From positions 2,046,001 to 2,110,000 of the forward strand of contig NZ_CP094473.1 of the NCBI RefSeq assembly GCF_023347535.1: DNA of 64,000 bases, read 5' to 3'. The notes beneath the pieces are model-generated. The model was given only the letters and a program-made list of their open reading frames with translations. It was not told the DNA's origin and ran no database searches. The first letter of the stretch is position 1, and each line of letters starts with the position of its first letter. The position numbers and the translations under genes are program-made. Below are positions 60,077 through 64,000 of the stretch, in pieces. This stretch comes from Faecalibacterium sp. HTF-F. Lineage in GTDB: Bacteria > Bacillota > Clostridia > Oscillospirales > Ruminococcaceae.

Positions 60077-60778
60077 TTATTCCTCACGCGGGTCGATGTA
60101 CTTCACAGCGCCCTGCTCCTTGCTGAAGCGGCCGTAAGTACCCACGTTCTTCTCGTAAGCCTCGTTGGGGGTCTTGCCGTGACGGATATCCTCCATCATC
60201 TTGCCCAGCTTGACGAACTGATAGCCGATGACCTCATCGTTAGCGTCCACAGCCAGCTTGTTGATGTAGCCCTCGGTCAGCTCCAGATAACGGACGCCCT
60301 TCTCCTTGGTGGAGAAGATGGTGCCGGTCATGGAGCGCAGGCCCTTGCCCAGGTCGTCCAGACCTGCGCCGATGGGCAGACCGTCCTCAGAGAAAGCGGT
60401 CTGGCTGCGGCCGTAGACGATCTGCAGGAACAGCTCACGCATTGCCACGTTGATGGCGTCGCACACCAGGTCGGTGTTCAGAGCTTCCAGAATGGTCTTG
60501 CCGGGCAGGATCTCGCCTGCCATAGCAGCAGAGTGGGTCATGCCGGAGCAGCCGATGGTCTCCACCAGAGCCTCTTCGATGACGCCGTTCTTGATGTTCA
60601 GAGACAGTTTGCAGGTACCCTGCTGAGGTGCACACCAGCCCACACCGTGGGTGTAGCCGCTGATGTCCTTAATCTCATAGGCCTTGACCCATGCGCCCTC
60701 TTCGGGGATGGGAGCCGGACCATGCTTAGGACCTTTGGTGATCGGGCACATATTCTGTACTTGCTGCGAATAGGTCAT
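60077..60778 (-). CDS. NifU-like iron-sulfur cluster scaffold protein
   Basis: 233 residues from ATG 60778 (AAGGAG nine bases upstream); an ATG two codons earlier is possible. It contains three Cys in scaffold-like positions: GVGWCAPQQGTC and VETIGCSGMTHSAAMAGEIL, which resembles NifU/IscU N-domains. The C-terminal third is unassigned. It is co-transcribed with the GGGtGRT gene from the promoter at 60929-60957. Confidence 0.88.
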   Translation of the reverse strand: MTYSQQVQNMCPITKGPKHGPAPIPEEGAWVKAYEIKDISGYTHGVGWCAPQQGTCKLSLNIKNGVIEEALVETIGCSGMTHSAAMAGEILPGKTILEALNTDLVCDAINVAMRELFLQIVYGRSQTAFSEDGLPIGAGLDDLGKGLRSMTGTIFSTKEKGVRYLELTEGYINKLAVDANDEVIGYQFVKLGKMMEDIRHGKTPNEAYEKNVGTYGRFSKEQGAVKYIDPREE

Positions 60779-60928
60779 AATCATACTCTCCTTTTGACAA
60801 ATGTCGCTTTGCAGCACAAAACCGCCGCCGCGCCCTGCCGGCACAGCCGCTGCTCTGTACTGCTTGCATCCGAACCGGGCACGCTGCTCTCTTTCAGCGC
60901 CTGCACCGGTACTACCACGCATGATTTT

Positions 60929-60957
60929 ATTATAGAGAAAGCGGACGGATTTTGCAA
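60929..60957 (-). promoter_or_regulatory. Promoter of the scaffold/GGGtGRT operon
   Basis: TTGCAA (60952-60957), 17 bp, TATAAT (60929-60934). It gives a GC-rich leader of about 145 nt before the ATG, long enough for an RNA switch, though I recognise none. Confidence 0.8.
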
Positions 60958-61074
60958 TACATTTCCGGGAAAAACATCAAAACTATTTGCGGTTGTCTGC
61001 CGCTAACTGTCAATTCAGATGCTTTTGTCATTTCATTCGTCAATTTTTTGTCAACTTTGTCAAGGAGACAAATT

Positions 61075-62292
61075 TCACGCTCCTGTGTCCTGCCTGCGGG
61101 GCTGCTGTCCGGCAGATTTCAGCGCCCACATGGCAGCAAAACCTGCCGCCGCACCGCCCACAGCCAGCCAGTGCCGCCCGGCTTCCAGCCCCCACAGATT
61201 CGCCGCAGCCGGAAATGCCAGACTTCCCACGCTCTGCCCCAGCGCCAGAAAGCCGTAGTTCACCCCTGCGTGGGGGAAGCCGAACAGGTCCGTGGAGAGG
61301 GCAGGCAGCACCGCCGCAAGGCCGGAGTAGCAGAAGGTGAGCCCCGCATAGCAGGCCACCACCCACCAGCCCTGCGCAAACGCAAATCCCGCTGAAAGCC
61401 CCAGCGACACCGCAAACAGCAGCATGTCCGTGGGCCTGCGGCCGATGCGGTCGCTGAGCATGGGCATCAGCAGGCGGCCTGCCGCACTGCCCACGCTGCC
61501 CAGCACCACGCTCCACAGAGCAGCGTTCTCGTCCAGCCCCCGCTCCACGCCCAGCTTCAGGATGATGGGGCTGAACAGCAGCACCGCCGGGGTGGAAAAG
61601 CACACAGCCCCTGCACACAGCCAGTACTGCCGTGTGCGCAGCATCTGCCATGGCGAGAGGTCAATGGTATTTCTGTCGTTTTTCTGCTGTTTTTCGGTGT
61701 CCTGCGGCGGGTCCTGCAAGAGCAGGCTGCCCACAAGGCAGATGGGCAGCGTGACGGCTCCCAGTGCCCAGAACGCACCCCGGATGCCCTGCACGATCCC
61801 AAAGCCCCTGACCGCCGTGCGCACGAATACGGTGAGGAACGCACCGGAAAGCCCCACCGCCCCGCCGATGACCCCGGTGGCAAGGCCCTTGCGTCCGGCA
61901 TACCACTTCTGTGCACAGGACTGGATGGACGGGTACAGAAACGCCGTGCCCAGCCCTGCCGGGATGCTGAATGCCAGAAAAAAGCTGCCTGCACTGCCGC
62001 CCGGCAGCATGGCCGCCGCAAAAAATCCGCCGCACAGCAGTGCTGTCCCCCACAGAGCCGCACACCGCGGGCCGCGGCTGTCCTGCAGAAAGCCGCCGAG
62101 GACGCACCCCACACCGAACGCCGCAATGAGGATGCCAAAGGCATAGCCCGCCCCCTGCTCGCTCAGGCCGTACTCCTCCATCACCGGCTGTTGAAATACG
62201 CCCCACGCCGCCGGGATGCCCGTGAGCACCTGAATGGCTGCGCCCGCCGCAAGGATGGTCCACGGGTGTTTTGCTGCAAATTGCTGTTTCAT
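61075..62292 (-). CDS. MFS transporter, OxlT-like
   Basis: 405 residues with about 12 membrane helices. Helix 1 is ILAAGAAIQVLTGIPAAWGV; loop 2-3 has GGFLQDSRGPRCAAL, the family A-motif. The middle loop is charged (DTEKQQKNDRNTIDL). A second A-like motif, MLSDRIGRRPTDML, follows at about residue 275. The pattern is closest to oxalate/formate-type antiporters (monocarboxylate-like), but the substrate is unproven. There is no strong ribosome binding site. It stands alone, divergent from hisS. Confidence 0.9.
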   Translation of the reverse strand: MKQQFAAKHPWTILAAGAAIQVLTGIPAAWGVFQQPVMEEYGLSEQGAGYAFGILIAAFGVGCVLGGFLQDSRGPRCAALWGTALLCGGFFAAAMLPGGSAGSFFLAFSIPAGLGTAFLYPSIQSCAQKWYAGRKGLATGVIGGAVGLSGAFLTVFVRTAVRGFGIVQGIRGAFWALGAVTLPICLVGSLLLQDPPQDTEKQQKNDRNTIDLSPWQMLRTRQYWLCAGAVCFSTPAVLLFSPIILKLGVERGLDENAALWSVVLGSVGSAAGRLLMPMLSDRIGRRPTDMLLFAVSLGLSAGFAFAQGWWVVACYAGLTFCYSGLAAVLPALSTDLFGFPHAGVNYGFLALGQSVGSLAFPAAANLWGLEAGRHWLAVGGAAAGFAAMWALKSAGQQPRRQDTGA

Positions 62293-62338
62293 TGCCTGCC
62301 CTCCGAATGGTTTTTCCCTTACAGTGTGCCCATTTCAA

Positions 62339-62366
62339 TTGACAAAACGGCAGATTCCTTTATAAT
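62339..62366 (+). promoter_or_regulatory. hisS promoter
   Basis: TTGACA (62339-62344), 16 bp, TATAAT (62361-62366), about 50 bp before the ATG. No T-box is present in this short leader. Confidence 0.88.
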
Positions 62367-62415
62367 GAATAAGGTAAAAGCATTTACATTGATTCATATA
62401 GAGAGGAACCATCTT

Positions 62416-63657
62416 ATGAAAACACAGGCATTGAAGGGCATGCGCGACCTGCTGCCCGCAGAGCAGACCCTGCGCGATTACATTCAGGGCAAAATTCTGG
62501 AGACCTACCGTGCGTCCGGCTTCGAGCGCATTTCCACCCCCATGCTGGAGGATATGGAAAATCTGGACAAATCCGACGGCGGCGACAACCTGAACCTGAT
62601 CTTCAAGGTGCTCAAGCGCGGCGATAAGCTCACCGCTGCCCTGAACACCGGCGACCCCAAGCAGCTGTCCGACATGGGCCTGCGCTATGACCTGACCCTG
62701 CCTTTGAGCCGCTACTATGCCGCCAACAAGGATAAGCTGCCCAGCCCCTTCAAGGTGATCCAGACCGACCGCGTCTTCCGCGCCGAGCGTCCCCAGAAGG
62801 GCCGTCTGCGGGAGTTCGTGCAGTGCGATATCGACATTCTGGGCGATTCTTCCCCCAACGCCGAGGTGGAGCTGATCGACGTGACCACCCGCGCTCTGCT
62901 GAACATCGGCTTTACCGGCTTCACCGTCAACATCAACGACCGCCGCATCCTGCGCGGCATGCTGGAAAGCATGGGCTTTGCCGCAGATACGCTGGATTCC
63001 GTCTGCATCACCTTCGATAAGATGGACAAGATCGGTGCCGAGGGCGTCAAGGCTGAGCTGACCGAGAAGCAGCTGCCGGAAGCCGCCATTCAGGCTCTGG
63101 CCGATTTCATCGCCGCCGGTGAGGTAACGCTGGACGCCGTAGCGGCCCGCTGCGCAGATCCGGCCATCGCCGACGACCTCAAGTATGTTCTGGCCACCGC
63201 AAACGCCATGGCTGCAGGCCGCTATCAGGTGGCCTACTGCCCCAGTCTGGTGCGCGGTCAGGGCTACTACACCGGCATGGTGTTCGAAATCACCTGCCCG
63301 CAGTTCAGCGGTGCCGTTGCAGGCGGCGGCCGCTACGACAACATGGTGGGCAAGTTCCTTGGCACGCAGGTGCCTGCCGTGGGCTTCTCCATCGGTTTTG
63401 AGCGGGTGTGCGGCATCCTGCTGGAGCAGGGCTATCAGATCCCTGGCGCCAAGCAGAAGATCGTCCTGCTGTACACGAAGGATGCCGATTTCCCCGCCGT
63501 GCTGGCAAAGGCCGCTTCCCTGCGTGACAGCTACAACGTGACCGTTCTGCCTCAGGGCAAGAAGCTGGGCAAACAGCTGGGCCAGCTGGAAGCCGCCGGT
63601 TTTGTGGGTGCCGCCTTTATGGATAAGGACGAGATCAAGATCTTTGCACAGCAGTAA
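62416..63657 (+). CDS. hisS: Histidyl-tRNA synthetase
   Basis: 413 residues from ATG 62416, GAGAGGA upstream. Class II motifs: YDLTLPLSRYYA, motif 2 QTDRVFRAERPQKGRLREFV, histidine-A-like YCPSLVRGQGYYTGMVFEIT, and motif 3 GFSIGFERV. A C-terminal anticodon-binding domain follows (KIVLLYTKDADFPAVLAKAA). Length and the presence of the anticodon domain favour HisS over HisZ. It ends at a strong terminator. Confidence 0.95.
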   Translation: MKTQALKGMRDLLPAEQTLRDYIQGKILETYRASGFERISTPMLEDMENLDKSDGGDNLNLIFKVLKRGDKLTAALNTGDPKQLSDMGLRYDLTLPLSRYYAANKDKLPSPFKVIQTDRVFRAERPQKGRLREFVQCDIDILGDSSPNAEVELIDVTTRALLNIGFTGFTVNINDRRILRGMLESMGFAADTLDSVCITFDKMDKIGAEGVKAELTEKQLPEAAIQALADFIAAGEVTLDAVAARCADPAIADDLKYVLATANAMAAGRYQVAYCPSLVRGQGYYTGMVFEITCPQFSGAVAGGGRYDNMVGKFLGTQVPAVGFSIGFERVCGILLEQGYQIPGAKQKIVLLYTKDADFPAVLAKAASLRDSYNVTVLPQGKKLGKQLGQLEAAGFVGAAFMDKDEIKIFAQQ

Positions 63658-63671
63658 TTCTTCTGAAGCGT

Positions 63672-63716
63672 AAAAAGTCCCGGTGCAGTAAAACCGAACT
63701 GCACCGGGACTTTTTT
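63672..63716. terminator. Bidirectional terminator after hisS
   Basis: AAAAAGTCCCGGTGCAGT (63672-63689) pairs perfectly with its complement (63698-63715) around an 8-nt loop, with A and T runs on both sides. Confidence 0.95.
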
Positions 63717-63740
63717 GCGTCTTGCTTGCTTCTTGTATGC

Positions 63741-64000
63741 TCAGATGGTGAACTGTACCACGCAGAAGGCCGCGTAGATGCACAGCAGAGCGATGCCCTG
63801 CGGGCGGCTGAGCCTGCCTTTGATGAGGGCCGGCACCGTCAGCAGCAGCATCACGGCAAACATCACCGGGAACTCCAGCACCAGCGAAGCGTTGTGTCCG
63901 AACAGCATGGAGTTCTGCGGGATGGTAAAGGGTGCCACCACTGCGGAAACACCGCTCACCAGCACCAGATTGAACACGTTCGCGCCGATGACATTGCCCA
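63741..64000 (-). CDS. Sodium/calcium exchanger family protein, C-terminal part
   Basis: The gene runs off the right edge; about 86 C-terminal residues are visible. They show GNVIGANVFNLVLVSGVSAV, the alpha-2 repeat core of CaCA exchangers, then further membrane helices (VMFAVMLLLTVPALI and GIALLCIYAAFCVVQFTI) ending at a stop. It faces hisS across the shared terminator. Confidence 0.88.
   Translation of the reverse strand, partial: GNVIGANVFNLVLVSGVSAVVAPFTIPQNSMLFGHNASLVLEFPVMFAVMLLLTVPALIKGRLSRPQGIALLCIYAAFCVVQFTI

Overview
The window looks like a chromosome segment of a gut Bacillota of the Oscillospiraceae, most likely Faecalibacterium or a close relative. This rests on the GC-rich housekeeping genes, a T-box in front of alaS, a GGGtGRT protein next to a NifU-like scaffold, an FMN/FAD flavocytochrome of the extracellular-electron-transfer type, and a serine-recombinase-rich accessory genome. 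No search was run, so the genus is an inference. AT-richer accessory DNA (about 1-20050 and about 30600-49020) alternates with GC-rich core DNA (20170-30300 and 49400-64000).

Accessory island 1 (1-20050). A tightly packed minus-strand operon (10838 to 399) encodes a coiled-coil protein, a patatin-like phospholipase, a GrpE-like coiled-coil protein, a large Hsp70/actin-fold ATPase, a HerA/FtsK-type ATPase with a serine-rich linker, and a small protein with a hydrophobic N-terminus. I know no described system with this gene set; it is the best candidate for an unreported conflict/defence system. Beside it is an RNA-repair operon (MoxR ATPase, metallopeptidase-like/VWA-like protein, RtcB ligase, PrfH release factor), divergent from a WYL-domain regulator. 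The divergent promoter holds a perfect 12+1+12 bp dyad lying exactly 6 bp from a -10 hexamer on each side. A diverged copy of the dyad (20 of 25 positions identical) lies exactly 6 bp from the extended -10 of the Hsp70/HerA operon. The WYL protein therefore probably controls both operons. The island ends with a large serine recombinase, followed by what looks like the 3' end of an interrupted host gene.

Core block 1 (20170-30300): rnmV, holA, comEC, a phosphoribosyltransferase, a HIT protein, T-box-controlled alaS, an RluA-family pseudouridine synthase and a secreted C39-like cysteine peptidase.

Accessory island 2 (about 30600-49020): a serine recombinase, a two-gene nucleotidyltransferase module, and a type I restriction-modification locus (hsdR, an FRG-domain gene, two hsdS loci, a tyrosine recombinase, hsdM). 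Four copies of a 14-bp repeat, in alternating orientation, flank exchangeable C-terminal halves of hsdS. The hsdS next to hsdM is at present split, and its other half lies inverted beside it. Then follow a mobilization module (probable oriT, mobC, relaxase, ParB-like protein), an XRE-ImmA/IrrE regulator-protease and two small genes.

Core block 2 (49400-64000): tRNA-Pro(GGG), comF, an SLH-domain surface protein, a YknXYZ/MacAB-like ABC exporter, a NusG-II-domain protein with a flavocytochrome, the GGGtGRT/scaffold pair, an MFS transporter, hisS, and the 3' end of a Na+/Ca2+ exchanger gene that runs off the window.
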